The notes: generated by a model not told the origin, from the letters alone. DNA of 64,000 nt from Bradyrhizobium macuxiense (GCF_007993935.1 NZ_VITY01000005.1:310001-374000); one strand, 5' to 3'. Positions 26,147-35,925 are shown, numbered from the stretch's first letter. Translations and numbers: made by a program.

Positions 26147-27001
26147 CTACCACTTCAGCTCGCGCATCAGCGCGCGGGGCGGGTGGCCGAACAATTCCTT
26201 GATCGAGGCCGCATCGAGCTGCTCGATGCCCTCGAACTGTTCGGAATGGATGCCGCGAGTGACGAACAGGAGATCGATGCCGAAGCCAAGGGCGCCGGCG
26301 AGATCGGTGCGCACGGAATCGCCGATCGCGAGCACGCGGCTGCGTTCGGTCGGATGTCCGCGGTGCTCGGCGGCCAGCGCCATGGCGCGCTCGTAGATCG
26401 GCCGGTGCGGCTTGCCGTAGAAGATCACCTCGCCGCCGAGCTCGCGATAGAGTTCGGCGACCGCGCCGGCGCAATAGATCAGCCGGTCGCCGCGCTCGAC
26501 CACGATATCCGGGTTGGCGCAGACCAGCGTGAGCTTGCGCTCGAGCGCTTTCAGCAGCGTGTCGCGATAGTCCTCGGCGGATTCGGTCTCGTCGTCGAAC
26601 AGGCCGGTGCAGATGATGTAGTCCGCCTGCTCCAGCGGCACCATGGTGGCGTCGAGGCCGCGATGGATCGAGCTGTCGCGCTCCGGGCCGATCCAGAAGA
26701 TCTTCTGGCCGGGATGGGCGGCCACGAAGTGCCGCGTCAGGTCGCCGGAGGAGACGATCGCGTCATAGGTCTCGTCCGCAACGCCGAGCTTGCGCAGCTG
26801 GCGCTGCACGGAATCGGCTGGCCGCGGCGCGTTGGTGATCAGGATGACCGTGCCGCCCTGCTTGCGGAAATTGTGCAGGGCCTCACAGGCCTCGGGAAAG
26901 GACTCGAGCCCGTTATGCACGACGCCCCAGATGTCCGACAACACGACGTCGACATCGCCGACAAGGTCGCGCAATTGCTCCACGAAGCGCAATGAGGTCA
27001 T
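26147..27001 (-). CDS. HAD-superfamily hydrolase, class IIA (NagD-like)
   Basis: A 284-residue HAD phosphatase. Motif I is LSDIWGVVHNG, in which the second Asp of the usual DxD is replaced by Trp; as I recall this is normal for the TIGR01459-type alphaproteobacterial subfamily. Motif II is ILITNAPRP, the motif III Lys is in FYGKPHRPIYERA, and motif IV is LAIGDSVRTDLAGA. The cap is of C2 type. The substrate is unknown. The EAL-domain gene ends 15 bases upstream, so the two may be co-transcribed. Confidence 0.87.
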   Translation of the reverse strand: MTSLRFVEQLRDLVGDVDVVLSDIWGVVHNGLESFPEACEALHNFRKQGGTVILITNAPRPADSVQRQLRKLGVADETYDAIVSSGDLTRHFVAAHPGQKIFWIGPERDSSIHRGLDATMVPLEQADYIICTGLFDDETESAEDYRDTLLKALERKLTLVCANPDIVVERGDRLIYCAGAVAELYRELGGEVIFYGKPHRPIYERAMALAAEHRGHPTERSRVLAIGDSVRTDLAGALGFGIDLLFVTRGIHSEQFEGIEQLDAASIKELFGHPPRALMRELKW

Positions 27002-27016
27002 GATGCAGGCCGTTGG

Positions 27017-28462
27017 CTAGCTCGGACCGAGCGCGCGGCGCGCCAGCGCGGCGCTGCCGGTTGCGCGCGGCGGCGCTGTTGGGCTGGAGACAGGTGCGGA
27101 AGTGCCGGCGCCATTGAAGTCCTGGGGGTTGGCCTGCGGAGCTTCGGCGGTAGCAGATGCCCCTTCCGGCCGCAACGGTCGCGGCGGCGCGAACAGGAAG
27201 CCCTGGCCGAAGCGGACATCGTAATCGAGCAGGTCGACCACCGAGCGCTCGCCCTCGATCCGTTCGGCGATCAGGTCGATGCCGAAGCGGCCGAGCAGGT
27301 CGGACAGATCGGACGGATGGATATCTGACGTCGCGCTCTGCCTGGCGTCGAGCAGCAGCGCCGCCGGCACCTTGATGAAGCGGACACCCCGATCGGCGAG
27401 CTCGCGCGGCTCGAGGCGGAGGTCGCTGACATGGTCGATCGAGAACCGGTAGCCGCGTTGCGACAGCGCCGCGAGGTTCTCGCTTTCGACCGGGCCGAGA
27501 TTGCGGAAGGTCGCCTGCTTGAACTCGAGCACGAAGGACGGCGCCAGCGCGCGGTTGGCCTCGAGAAAGTCGAGGCACTGGGTGAAATGCGCGGGGCTGG
27601 CCAGCGTCGCCGCCGAGACGTTGCAGAACACGCCGACATCCTTGCTGCGGATCATCAGGCGGCGCAGCACCTGGACGCAGCGGAGCATCACCATGTGATC
27701 GATGCGGCCGATCAGGCCGGCGGCCTCGGCGGCCTCGATGAAGTCGTCGGCGGCAAGCACCTGGTCGCGCTCGTCGCGCAGCCGCGTCACCGCCTCGTAA
27801 TAGCGCACCTTGCGCTGCGGCAGCGTCACCATCGGCTGCAGGTAGATGTCGAGCCGGTTCTCGTCGATCGCATGCCTGATCGCGGCAACGAGCTGGGCCT
27901 GGCTGCGCGAGATCGGCGGCGGAGGCGGCGCAACTGGCGGCGGGGGCGCGAACACGACGGTCGGGGCCGGCGCCACCGGTTGCAGCAGATCGTCGCGCGG
28001 CGAGGCGTCGGGCTGCGCCACCGGGGCCGCTGCCAGCAGATCCTCATGATGGGCGACGGATGCCGCAAGCTGCCGCACCAATCCGCCAAGCTCGTTGATC
28101 TCGCCGGCCATGCCCTGCATGCGGTCGGCGCCGGTGGAATTGGCCGAAGCGATCCGGCCCTCGACCGCGGCCAGCCGGCGGCCGAATTCGGCGACCTGGC
28201 GGGCGAGGTCAGCGGTGCCGCGCGACAGATCCGCGATCTGGCCGCCGACATCGCTGCGGTCGCGCAACCGCATCGAGACCGCATTGTAGAGGATCAGGCA
28301 GGTGAGGGCGGTGAGCGCCACGATCGCCGATTCCGATCCGCTGATGCCCGCCACCGAATACAGGACGAAGCCGAGCGAGGCTGCGACCAGCACCATGCAG
28401 ATGGCGATGAAGATCGTCGAAATGCGAATCATGTCGCGCGCCCGCGCCCTCCGTCCGAACAT
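27017..28462 (-). CDS. Membrane-anchored degenerate EAL-domain protein (TipF-like)
   Basis: A 481-residue protein. Two N-terminal membrane segments (ISTIFIAICMVLVAASLGFV; ESAIVALTALTCLILYNAV) lead into a coiled coil (about 75–145), a Pro-rich linker with PPPPVAPPPPP, and an EAL domain (about 190–430). The key phosphodiesterase residues are altered: EAL reads EAV, the DDFG-type acidic pair reads DHVS, and the catalytic Lys region reads FIKVPAAL. This layout matches Caulobacter TipF, a c-di-GMP-binding flagellum-positioning factor. A receptor role is more likely than hydrolysis. Confidence 0.8.
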   Translation of the reverse strand: MFGRRARARDMIRISTIFIAICMVLVAASLGFVLYSVAGISGSESAIVALTALTCLILYNAVSMRLRDRSDVGGQIADLSRGTADLARQVAEFGRRLAAVEGRIASANSTGADRMQGMAGEINELGGLVRQLAASVAHHEDLLAAAPVAQPDASPRDDLLQPVAPAPTVVFAPPPPVAPPPPPISRSQAQLVAAIRHAIDENRLDIYLQPMVTLPQRKVRYYEAVTRLRDERDQVLAADDFIEAAEAAGLIGRIDHMVMLRCVQVLRRLMIRSKDVGVFCNVSAATLASPAHFTQCLDFLEANRALAPSFVLEFKQATFRNLGPVESENLAALSQRGYRFSIDHVSDLRLEPRELADRGVRFIKVPAALLLDARQSATSDIHPSDLSDLLGRFGIDLIAERIEGERSVVDLLDYDVRFGQGFLFAPPRPLRPEGASATAEAPQANPQDFNGAGTSAPVSSPTAPPRATGSAALARRALGPS

Positions 28463-28607
28463 CCCCGGCGCGCAAGCTTAGCACCATTGTTGATTCGACG
28501 GGCCTGCGATCTTTGGAACCGGCTGGAACTGCACACGATTTTCGCTTCGCCCGATCCGGTCCCGCAGTCCAGTTCCGTAATGGTCCGGATCGGCCGCGCC
28601 GGGCCGC

Positions 28608-29558
28608 TCAGAGGTCGGCGGCGGCGATCCAGAATACCTCGCCCTCGGAGTCCTCGGTGTCGAGCCAGAGCAGCGGCAGGTTGGGATAGGCGGCCTCGAC
28701 ATTGTCGCGGCCGCGGCCGATCTCGCAGAGCAGCCCGCCTTGCGGAGTCAGATGTTGCTTGGCCTCGTCGAGCAGGCGGCGGACGATATCGAGCCCGTCA
28801 GCGCCGCCGTCGAATGCGATCTTCGGCTCGGCGCGGCACTCGCGCGGCAATGCCGCCATGCCTTCGGCGTCGACATAGGGCGGATTCGAGATGATGAGAT
28901 CATAGGTGCTGTCGCCGAGCGGCTTGAACAGATCGCCGCGATGGAGCGTCAGGCGGTCCTCGAGACCGTGGTCGGCGACGTTGCGCGCGGCGACCTCGAG
29001 CGCATCCTTTGAAATATCGACGGCATCGACGTCGGCGTTGGCGAAATGCCGGGCGGCCAGAATCGCAAGGCAGCCGGAGCCGGTGCAGAGGTCGAGCACG
29101 CTTTCGACCTCCGCGGGATCGCCGATCAGCGAAGTGCCGTCCTCGTCGCCGCCGAAATGCGAATCCAGCAATTCGCCGATGAACGAGCGCGGCACGATGG
29201 TGCGCTCGTCGACATAGAACGGCAGGCCGCGCATATAGACCTTGTTGACGAGATAGGCGGCCGGCTTGCGCGTTGCGATCCGCCGCTCGATCAGGTCGAG
29301 GATCTGCTTGCCCTCGCTGATCGTAACGCGCGCGGTCGCGAAATTCTCGAACTGGTCGGGATGCAAATGCAGCGTCTCAGTGATCAGGAACGCGGCCTCG
29401 GCGACCGGATCGGTGGTGCCGTGCGCGAACACCAGCTTTGCCGCGTTGAAGCGGCTCACCGCGTAGCGCAGGTAATCGAACAGGGTGTGAAGCTCGCCCG
29501 CGCCGACCTTCGGCGCGGCCGGGCTGCGCTTTGCCGGCACTTTGCTGCGCTTGGCCAT
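28608..29558 (-). CDS. prmB: Ribosomal protein L3 N5-glutamine methyltransferase
   Basis: PrmB methylates a glutamine of ribosomal protein L3. The 316-residue protein has an N-terminal helical domain (TLFDYLRYAVSRFNAAKLVF, unlike the shorter PrmC type), SAM motif VLDLCTGSGCLAI, and the catalytic SNPPYVDAEGM that binds the glutamine amide. A basic start (MAKRSKVPAKRSPAAPK) precedes it. Its ATG shares one base with the TGA of moaE, so the two are translationally coupled. Confidence 0.93.
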   Translation of the reverse strand: MAKRSKVPAKRSPAAPKVGAGELHTLFDYLRYAVSRFNAAKLVFAHGTTDPVAEAAFLITETLHLHPDQFENFATARVTISEGKQILDLIERRIATRKPAAYLVNKVYMRGLPFYVDERTIVPRSFIGELLDSHFGGDEDGTSLIGDPAEVESVLDLCTGSGCLAILAARHFANADVDAVDISKDALEVAARNVADHGLEDRLTLHRGDLFKPLGDSTYDLIISNPPYVDAEGMAALPRECRAEPKIAFDGGADGLDIVRRLLDEAKQHLTPQGGLLCEIGRGRDNVEAAYPNLPLLWLDTEDSEGEVFWIAAADL

Positions 29559-30025
29559 CAGGATTTGGTCCAGCGCGCGGCGGCCGCGTCGTCATGGTCG
29601 CGCGCCTCGATCCAATTCGTGCCGCGCGCGCTTTCCTCGCGCTTCCAGAACGGTGCGTTGGTCTTGAGATAGTCCATCAGGAACTCGGCTGCCTCGAACG
29701 CGGCCCGCCGGTGCGCCGAGGCGGTGACGACCAGCACGATGTTCTCGCCCGGCGCGATCCGGCCGAAGCGGTGGATGATGGTGAGGCCCTGCAACGGCCA
29801 GCGCGCCAGCGCCTCGTCGGCGTGGCGCGTGATCTCGGCTTCTGCCATGCCGGGGTAATGTTCGAGCGTCAGCGCGGCGATCGGCTCGCCCTGTTCGCTG
29901 CCGCGGCAGATGCCGCTGAAGCTGACCACCGCGCCGACATCGGTGCGGCCCTTGCTCAAGGTCGCGATCTCCTGCGCGACGTCGAAGTCGGCTTCCTGGA
30001 TCCGGATGGTCGCAGTGACGGTCAT
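29558..30025 (-). CDS. moaE: Molybdopterin synthase catalytic subunit
   Basis: MoaE inserts sulfur from MoaD-thiocarboxylate into precursor Z to give molybdopterin. The 155-residue protein has GAVVSFSGICRG, the HRFGRIAPGE stretch, SAHRRAAFEAAEFLMDYLKT and the catalytic lysine region PFWKREES. It starts 8 bases after moaD and overlaps prmB by one base. Confidence 0.95.
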   Translation of the reverse strand: MTVTATIRIQEADFDVAQEIATLSKGRTDVGAVVSFSGICRGSEQGEPIAALTLEHYPGMAEAEITRHADEALARWPLQGLTIIHRFGRIAPGENIVLVVTASAHRRAAFEAAEFLMDYLKTNAPFWKREESARGTNWIEARDHDDAAAARWTKS

Positions 30026-30033
30026 AAGTAGAT

Positions 30034-30285
30034 CTAACCGCCCGTCATCGGCGGGAAGAACGCGATCTCGCGGGCACCGATGATTGCCGCATCCTGCTTG
30101 ACATGGGCGTGGTCGATCGCGGCGCGGATCACCGTGGGCTTCTCGAACGCATAGGCATAGGCATCGTCGCGCGCGGTCAGCCAGCCGATCAGGTCGGCGA
30201 CGGTGCGCACCTCGGCCGGCGGCTCGACGGTCTCTTCGGCCTTGCCGACGCGTTCACGCACCCAGGCGAAATATTTCAGCTTCAT
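30034..30285 (-). CDS. moaD: Molybdopterin synthase sulfur carrier subunit
   Basis: An 83-residue ubiquitin-fold protein starting MKLKYFAWVRERVGKAEETV and ending in the conserved FFPPMTGG; the terminal Gly-Gly is adenylated and thiocarboxylated by MoeB. Its ATG overlaps the pgsA stop by 4 bases (ATGA). The partner moaE follows immediately. Confidence 0.95.
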   Translation of the reverse strand: MKLKYFAWVRERVGKAEETVEPPAEVRTVADLIGWLTARDDAYAYAFEKPTVIRAAIDHAHVKQDAAIIGAREIAFFPPMTGG

Positions 30286-30896
30286 CCCTCATCCTCCTTG
30301 ATGAGGTGATGGATGCCGGCGCGGAAGTAATCCCAGCCGGTATAGATCGTGAAGATCGCCGACATCCACAGCAGCACGATGCCAATCAGGGTGGTGGCCG
30401 GGAACACCTGTTCGCCCGCTTCGCCCGCGATCAGAAAGCCGATCGCCACCAGCTGGATCGTCGTCTTCCATTTGGCGAGCTTGGTGACGGGTACGCTGAC
30501 CCTGAGCCCCGCGAGATATTCGCGCAGGCCCGAGACCAGAATCTCGCGGCACAGGATCACGATCGCCGCCCATAGCGTCCAGCCGTGGATCGAATTGTCG
30601 GCGGCCAGCATCAGCAGGCTGGAGGCGACCAATAGCTTGTCGGCGATCGGATCGAGCATCCGGCCGAAGGCGGACTGCTGGTCCCACATCCGGGCGTAAT
30701 AGCCGTCGAGATAGTCGGTGATCCCCGCCGCAATGAACACGGCAAGCGCCACCCAGCGCAGCCACAACGGGCCGTCCAGGATCGACTGCCAGTAGACGCA
30801 GCCGATCACCACCGGAATGGCGGCGATCCGGGCGTAGGTCAGGATATTCGGGAGGGACATGGTCTTGGTCTGTCCCCGGGTCGTGGCGATGTTCAT
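30282..30896 (-). CDS. pgsA: CDP-diacylglycerol–glycerol-3-phosphate 3-phosphatidyltransferase
   Basis: PgsA makes phosphatidylglycerol phosphate at the inner membrane. The protein has the CDP-alcohol phosphotransferase signature across DYLDGYYAR, GRMLDPIADK (D-G-x2-A-R-x8-G-x3-D-x3-D) and about five membrane segments (SLPNILTYARIAAIPVVIG first). The start is 30896 (MNIATTRGQTK, 204 residues) or 30860 (MSLPNILTYAR); neither has a strong Shine-Dalgarno. It heads the pgsA–moaD–moaE–prmB run with overlapping ends. Confidence 0.95.
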   Translation of the reverse strand: MNIATTRGQTKTMSLPNILTYARIAAIPVVIGCVYWQSILDGPLWLRWVALAVFIAAGITDYLDGYYARMWDQQSAFGRMLDPIADKLLVASSLLMLAADNSIHGWTLWAAIVILCREILVSGLREYLAGLRVSVPVTKLAKWKTTIQLVAIGFLIAGEAGEQVFPATTLIGIVLLWMSAIFTIYTGWDYFRAGIHHLIKEDEG

Positions 30897-31088
30897 CCGT
30901 TCTACCAATACCGCTGAAGCGAGAAGGTCAACCGTGCGGGCGCCAAAGCGCGGCAACATTACGTGGAATCGTCATGGCGCCTTAGCTCGTTGTTTAAGCG
31001 TGACCTTTTCGTAACGTTGCCTGACACTTTTCCGCATCATGCCCCAGATGCCCTGTCGCAGGCGACGCCCTGATGAATAGCCTTTGGT

Positions 31089-33197
31089 TTAACCCGGCTG
31101 GGCGTGGAAAAACTCGAAAATCTTGCGGGCACTCTCGGCGCTGACGCCGGGAACCTTACCGAGGTCGGCGATCGAGGCCCGCTCGATCTCCTTGAGCGTT
31201 CCGAAGTGGTGCAGCAAGGCACGTTTGCGCGACGGGCCGATGCCCGGGATCTCCTGCAGGCCAGCCTCCCGGATGTCCTTCTTGCGCAGCTTGCGGTGCG
31301 AGCCGATCACGAAGCGGTGGGCCTCGTCGCGCAGCCGCTGGATGAAATACAGCACCGGGTCGCGCGGCTCCAGCTTGATGGCCTCGCGGTCCGGCATGAA
31401 CAGGGTTTCGCGCCCGGCATCGCGCTCCGGCCCCTTGGCCACCGCCATCAGCGAGACCCCGGTCAGGCCGAGATTTGCGAAAATCTCCCTGACCGCGTTG
31501 AGCTGGCCGCGGCCGCCGTCGATGATGACGAGATCGGGCCATTGCGGGAACGACTCGTCGTCGGCCTTGTCGCTTTCGTTCGGCTTTGCGCCGTCTTTGG
31601 CAGCCTCGCCCTCCGGCGGCTTCAAGAGACGCTTGAAGCGGCGCTCCAGCACCTCGCGCATCATCCCGTAGTCGTCGCCGGGCGTCAGCCCCTCGGACTT
31701 GATGTTGAACTTGCGGTACTGGTTCTTCATGAACCCGTCGGGTCCCGCCACGATCATCGCGCCGACCGCGTTGGTGCCCTGAATGTGGCTGTTGTCGTAG
31801 ACCTCGATGCGCTTTGGCGTGTGCGGCAGGCCGAGCGTCGTGACCATGCCTTCGAGCAGCCGGCTCTGCGTCGCGGTGTCGGCGAGCTTGCGGCCGAGCG
31901 CCTCGCGCGCATTGGTGAGCGCATGGCCGATCAGCTCCTTCTTCTCGCCGCGCTTCGGCACGGAGACCTCGACCTTGGATCCGGCCTTCACCGACAGCGC
32001 GTCGGCGAGCAGCGCGCTTTCCTCGATCTCGTGCGACAGCAGGATCAGCTTCGGCGGCGGCTTGTCGTCGTAGAATTGCGCGAGGAACGAGGACAGCACC
32101 TCCTCGGGCGTGAAGCTTTTCTCGGCCTTCGGGAAATAGGCGCGGTTGCCCCAGTTCTGGCCGGTGCGGAAGAAGAACACCTCGACGCAGGAATAGCCGC
32201 CTTCCTGGTGGATCGCGAACACGTCGGCCTCTTCGACCGTGCGCGGGTTGATGCCCTGCTGCGACTGGATCGCCGACAGCGCTGCAAGGCGGTCGCGGTA
32301 CAGCGCCGCGGTCTCGAATTCGAGCTCGCCGGAGGCCTTCTCCATCTCGGCCGCGAGCAATTCCTTCACGGCGTGGCTGCGGCCGGAGAGGAATTCGGTC
32401 GCCTCGCGCACCAGTTCGCTATAGCCGGGGAAATCGATCTCGCGCGTGCAGGGGCCTGCACATCGCTTGATCTGATAGAGCAGGCAGGGCCGGCTGCGGC
32501 TTTCGAAGAAGCCGTCGGTGCAGGAGCGGATCAGGAACGCGCGCTGCAGCGCCGTGATGGTGCGGTTGACCGCGCCTGCGTTCGCGAACGGGCCGAAATA
32601 GCGTCCGGGCCGCGACTGAGCGCCGCGATGCTTGAGGATCTGCGGCGCCCAATGGTCGCCTGAGATCAGAATATAGGGAAACGATTTGTCGTCGCGCAGC
32701 TGCACATTGAAGCGCGGGCGGAGCTGCTTGATCAGGTTGGCTTCGAGCAGCAGCGCCTCGGTCTCGGTCATGGTCGAGACGATCTCGACATGCGTGGTCG
32801 CCGCGATCATGCGCAGGATGCGCGCCGGCAGCGGCGCGTTGGCGCGCGCATAGGACGACAGCCGCTTTTTGACGTTCTTCGCCTTGCCGACATAGAGCAC
32901 GTCGTTGGCGGCATTGAGCATGCGGTAGACGCCGGGCGAGGTCGGGGCGAGGCGGACCGCGTTCTCGATCGCGGCGTGCCCGACCGAGAGCGTCCCCTCG
33001 GCGACGGCCTCGGTGGCGTCGTCGGCAGCCTCGGGCAGGCGCGCGTCATCCTCCTCCTCGGCGGCGGAGGTCTCGGGATCGACATCGCTGGTGTCGAGCG
33101 TCAGGTCGTCCTGTGACAGGTCGGACTTTGAACCGCGCCGCGGCTTGGAGACGGCCTTGTGGGCCGGCGTCGGGCGCTCGGGAGAATCGTGAACCAT
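31089..33197 (-). CDS. uvrC: UvrABC excinuclease subunit C
   Basis: UvrC makes both incisions in nucleotide excision repair. The 702-residue protein has the GIY-YIG domain ([20 protein letters not shown]), the Cys-rich loop [16 protein letters not shown], the UVR motif, the RNase H-like domain ([31 protein letters not shown]), and C-terminal helix-hairpin-helix motifs ([18 protein letters not shown]). About 80 residues at the N-terminus are an extra acidic, Ser/Asp/Glu-rich extension not found in E. coli UvrC. It stands alone, 190 bases before pgsA. Confidence 0.97.
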   Translation of the reverse strand: MVHDSPERPTPAHKAVSKPRRGSKSDLSQDDLTLDTSDVDPETSAAEEEDDARLPEAADDATEAVAEGTLSVGHAAIENAVRLAPTSPGVYRMLNAANDVLYVGKAKNVKKRLSSYARANAPLPARILRMIAATTHVEIVSTMTETEALLLEANLIKQLRPRFNVQLRDDKSFPYILISGDHWAPQILKHRGAQSRPGRYFGPFANAGAVNRTITALQRAFLIRSCTDGFFESRSRPCLLYQIKRCAGPCTREIDFPGYSELVREATEFLSGRSHAVKELLAAEMEKASGELEFETAALYRDRLAALSAIQSQQGINPRTVEEADVFAIHQEGGYSCVEVFFFRTGQNWGNRAYFPKAEKSFTPEEVLSSFLAQFYDDKPPPKLILLSHEIEESALLADALSVKAGSKVEVSVPKRGEKKELIGHALTNAREALGRKLADTATQSRLLEGMVTTLGLPHTPKRIEVYDNSHIQGTNAVGAMIVAGPDGFMKNQYRKFNIKSEGLTPGDDYGMMREVLERRFKRLLKPPEGEAAKDGAKPNESDKADDESFPQWPDLVIIDGGRGQLNAVREIFANLGLTGVSLMAVAKGPERDAGRETLFMPDREAIKLEPRDPVLYFIQRLRDEAHRFVIGSHRKLRKKDIREAGLQEIPGIGPSRKRALLHHFGTLKEIERASIADLGKVPGVSAESARKIFEFFHAQPG

Positions 33198-33347
33198 GGG
33201 CCGTAAACTAAGCGCTTGGGGGACCGCTCGCCAGCGTTGGCGGCACCGGAAAACAGTCCCGATCGCAGCAGGTTACCGAGCCCGCGCCGCGGCCGCGGCC
33301 GGCAGGTAACACATTGTTAAGACTGATGAGCAGGCCGGTAACCGAGC

Positions 33348-33362
33348 TTAACAGCCCTTTAA
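33348..33362 (+). promoter_or_regulatory. Candidate CtrA box upstream of the outer-membrane protein gene
   Basis: TTAACAGCCCTTTAA is an exact TTAA-N7-TTAA match to the CtrA consensus, 100 bases before the ATG of the outer-membrane protein gene, in an A/T-richer stretch. No experimental support; the match could be chance. Confidence 0.4.
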
Positions 33363-33462
33363 CTTAAAACTCTCGATAAACCTTAGCGAAAAAAGTGGAA
33401 TTCCGTAACCACGCCGGCCCTGGGGCCGGCGGGCTGCGGCAGTTGCGTGGTGGAGAGTAGCT

Positions 33463-34086
33463 ATGACCCGGTTGGTTGCGCGTGCGCTGGCATTGATCGT
33501 CGCAGGCTGGACGACCTCGGCGGCGTCGGCCGATCTCAACTACGGCTCGCCCTATACCGTTTATCAGCCGCTCAATGCCTATAGCTGGGCAGGTCCCTAT
33601 CTCGGCGGCAACGTCGGCTATGGCTGGGGCTCGGTCGAGAACAACCCGACCAAGCCGTCCGGTTTCGTCGGCGGCGTGCAGGCCGGCTACAATTTCCAGA
33701 ACGGTTCACCCTGGGTGTTCGGTTTCGAGGCCGATATCCAGGGCACCACGGCCGACGATCGGTTCGCGCCCTGGAAATTCTCCAACCCGTGGTTCGGCAC
33801 GGTGCGCGGCCGCGCCGGCTATGCGGTCAACAACGTGCTGTTCTATGCGACCGGTGGTCTCGCCTTCGGCGAACTGCGCGGCGAGACCTTCGGCATGACG
33901 GAGAGCCACACCAATGCGGGCTTCACCGTCGGCGCCGGCGCCGAAATGGGCTTCGCTCCGCACTGGAGCGCCAAAATCGAATATCTCTACGTCGATCTCG
34001 CCAACAGCAACTTCACGGTCACCGGCGGTGCGTCGAACGGCTACAGCTTCAGCCTGGTTCGCGCCGGCATCAACTATCACTTCTGA
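33463..34086 (+). CDS. Omp25/Omp31-family outer-membrane beta-barrel protein
   Basis: A 207-residue protein with a signal peptide ending near SAASADLNYG, then alternating amphipathic strands: WAGPYLGGNVGYGWGS, GFVGGVQAGYNFQ, WFGTVRGRAGYAVNNVLFYA, WSAKIEYLYVDL, ending in SLVRAGINYHF with a C-terminal Phe. This is the 8-strand barrel seen in Brucella Omp25/31 and Bradyrhizobium porin-family proteins. Its role is probably structural in the envelope. A rho-independent terminator follows. Confidence 0.9.
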   Translation: MTRLVARALALIVAGWTTSAASADLNYGSPYTVYQPLNAYSWAGPYLGGNVGYGWGSVENNPTKPSGFVGGVQAGYNFQNGSPWVFGFEADIQGTTADDRFAPWKFSNPWFGTVRGRAGYAVNNVLFYATGGLAFGELRGETFGMTESHTNAGFTVGAGAEMGFAPHWSAKIEYLYVDLANSNFTVTGGASNGYSFSLVRAGINYHF

Positions 34087-34112
34087 GAACAAGAAAACGT
34101 CTGATCTCAACT

Positions 34113-34145
34113 CCCGGTCGCGGCTCGCGCGGCCGGGTTTTTCTT
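34113..34145 (+). terminator. Rho-independent terminator
   Basis: Ten-bp stem cccggtcgcg / cgcggccggg with one mismatch, loop gctcg, followed by a T run (tttttcttt), 27 bases after the outer-membrane protein stop. Confidence 0.88.
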
Positions 34146-34361
34146 TGCGCAGGTCAGGGCGACATCGCGCGCGGCAGCGTCGACGCCGCGGCATCAGCGC
34201 AGCCAGCCGGTCGGCCGCACGCATCTGATATGCGGGCACCGTCAGCCGCGTCCGCATCATGCAGGTGGTCATGCAGCGAGCGCGAGCCACGCGCCCGGCA
34301 ATCAATTCACACGCAACGCTTCATTCGCCGTTCAGGACGAGCCGCGCATCGCGAGGGCTCG

Positions 34362-34574
34362 TCATGAAACCACCAGGTTGACGGCTTTCGGGCCCTTGCC
34401 CTTCTTGTCCGGTTCAACCTCGAACGTAATGCGCTGTCCTTCAGTCAGGTCCTTCAATCCTGCACGCTCGACAGCTGTGATGTGAACGAACACATCGCGG
34501 CCGCCATCATCAGGCTTGATGAAGCCGTAGCCACGCTCTCCGTTGAAGAACTTGACTGTCCCAGTCATGGCCAT
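34362..34574 (-). CDS. Cold-shock domain protein
   Basis: A 70-residue CspA-type single-stranded nucleic-acid chaperone with RNP1 (GERGYGFIKP) and RNP2 (DVFVHITAVE), ending GPKAVNLVVS. The start at 34574 (MAMTGTVKFF) is preceded by GGGGGAGGAG; MTGTVKFF at 34568 is the alternative. The 260 bases upstream hold a plausible long leader, as is usual for csp genes, and no other gene. Confidence 0.93.
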   Translation of the reverse strand: MAMTGTVKFFNGERGYGFIKPDDGGRDVFVHITAVERAGLKDLTEGQRITFEVEPDKKGKGPKAVNLVVS

Positions 34575-34834
34575 CGGGAAACTCCTCCCCCGTATTGCTC
34601 CACCGCTACGCGCACGCCGCGCAGCGGTTGACCGACATTCGCTTGTCGGAAGCTTGGCCACCTGAACAGGCCGGCGTCACGCCGCCGGTCTGCCTGGATT
34701 TATTTCGGCCTTGTCACTCCGCCGCAACCATTCGCGGAAGCGGAACGTAAAGCCAGTCGTAACAGGATGAGCATAATACGGTTCCGCGCAAATTGCCTAT
34801 GCTCAAAATCGAACTTTTCAGTGGGTGCTACCGA

Positions 34835-35695
34835 TCAAGGTTTAGGCGTCTCGAGTCTGAAGCGTGCCGCGCCTCCCTGACCAAGCGGCTTCTCGAGTTC
34901 GGGCAGGATGATCTTCAGCTCGTTCGCCAGCGTCCACGGCGGATTCACTATCAAAAGGCCGGTGGAAACGAGGCCAGCGTCGGATTCTTGCGGCGCTACA
35001 CTGAATTCCAAACGCAAGCATTTGCCGGCGGGCCTGCTGCTTGCTGTTGCAGTGGCCACGCTGCGCGCGAGGTCGTCGGTGGCCCTCCGGGATTTTACGG
35101 GGTACCACAAAAGGTACGCGCCGGTCGGCCACTTCGCATGCGCTTCCGTAAAAGCACTGGCCAGCCGCTCGAACTCATCCTTCGCTTCGAACGGCGGATC
35201 GATCAGCACGAGGCCGCGCCGCTCGTTCGGCGGCACGAAGGCGGGCAGCGCCATCCAGCCGTCGAGATCGACGACGCGCGCCTGCGCGTCGCGGCGCAAT
35301 GCATCGATCAACTGCTTGCGCGCGCCGGGCTCGAGCTCGCACGCCGTCAGACGATCTTGCGGACGCAGCAGCGCTCGTGCGATCAGCGGCGATCCCGGAT
35401 AGGTTTTCAATTCGCCTCTCGGATTGAATGCCCTGACGATGTCGAGATAGGGCCCGATCAAGGGCAACGCCTTGTCTGAGAGCCGCGCCTGCATCAATCG
35501 CGCGATGCCGGTGAGCCATTCGCCGCCGCGCTGCGCTTCGCTCGACGTCAAATCGTAGATGCCGGCGCCGGCATGGGTGTCGATGACGCGGAACGGCGCC
35601 TGCTTCTCCTGCAAATAGGTGAGCATGCGCACCAGCACGATGTGCTTGATGACGTCGGCAAAGCTGCCGGCATGAAAGGCGTGACGGTAGTTCAT
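34835..35695 (-). CDS. rlmJ: 23S rRNA (adenine-2030-N6)-methyltransferase
   Basis: RlmJ methylates A2030 of 23S rRNA. The 286-residue protein begins MNYRHAFHAGSFADVIKHIV, the family signature. It has SAM motif IDTHAGAGIYDL near 38–49, a helical insert, and catalytic motif LIDPPFE. Length is normal. The upstream gap to the RNase T2 gene contains only degenerate palindromic sequence (about 35740–35915, gtcatgcccgac to gatgacg). Confidence 0.95.
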   Translation of the reverse strand: MNYRHAFHAGSFADVIKHIVLVRMLTYLQEKQAPFRVIDTHAGAGIYDLTSSEAQRGGEWLTGIARLMQARLSDKALPLIGPYLDIVRAFNPRGELKTYPGSPLIARALLRPQDRLTACELEPGARKQLIDALRRDAQARVVDLDGWMALPAFVPPNERRGLVLIDPPFEAKDEFERLASAFTEAHAKWPTGAYLLWYPVKSRRATDDLARSVATATASSRPAGKCLRLEFSVAPQESDAGLVSTGLLIVNPPWTLANELKIILPELEKPLGQGGAARFRLETPKP

Positions 35696-35925
35696 GCTGT
35701 TATCGCGCTGCGCTCCTGAGGGTGCGCATGTTGTACTTCGTCATGCCCGACCTGTCCCGGCCTTCGCTCAAGCTTCGGCGGGGTTGACGTCTGAGCTCGG
35801 CGGGGCCTTGGCGCAGCCGGCTCCCGGGCATCTGCGCCTCGTCTCGCCGGTTTCGCGACGGCGTCGACGACCGGGACGCTCCGCGCGACGACACGCGTCC
35901 GCCCGGCGATGACGTGGAGCAGGCT

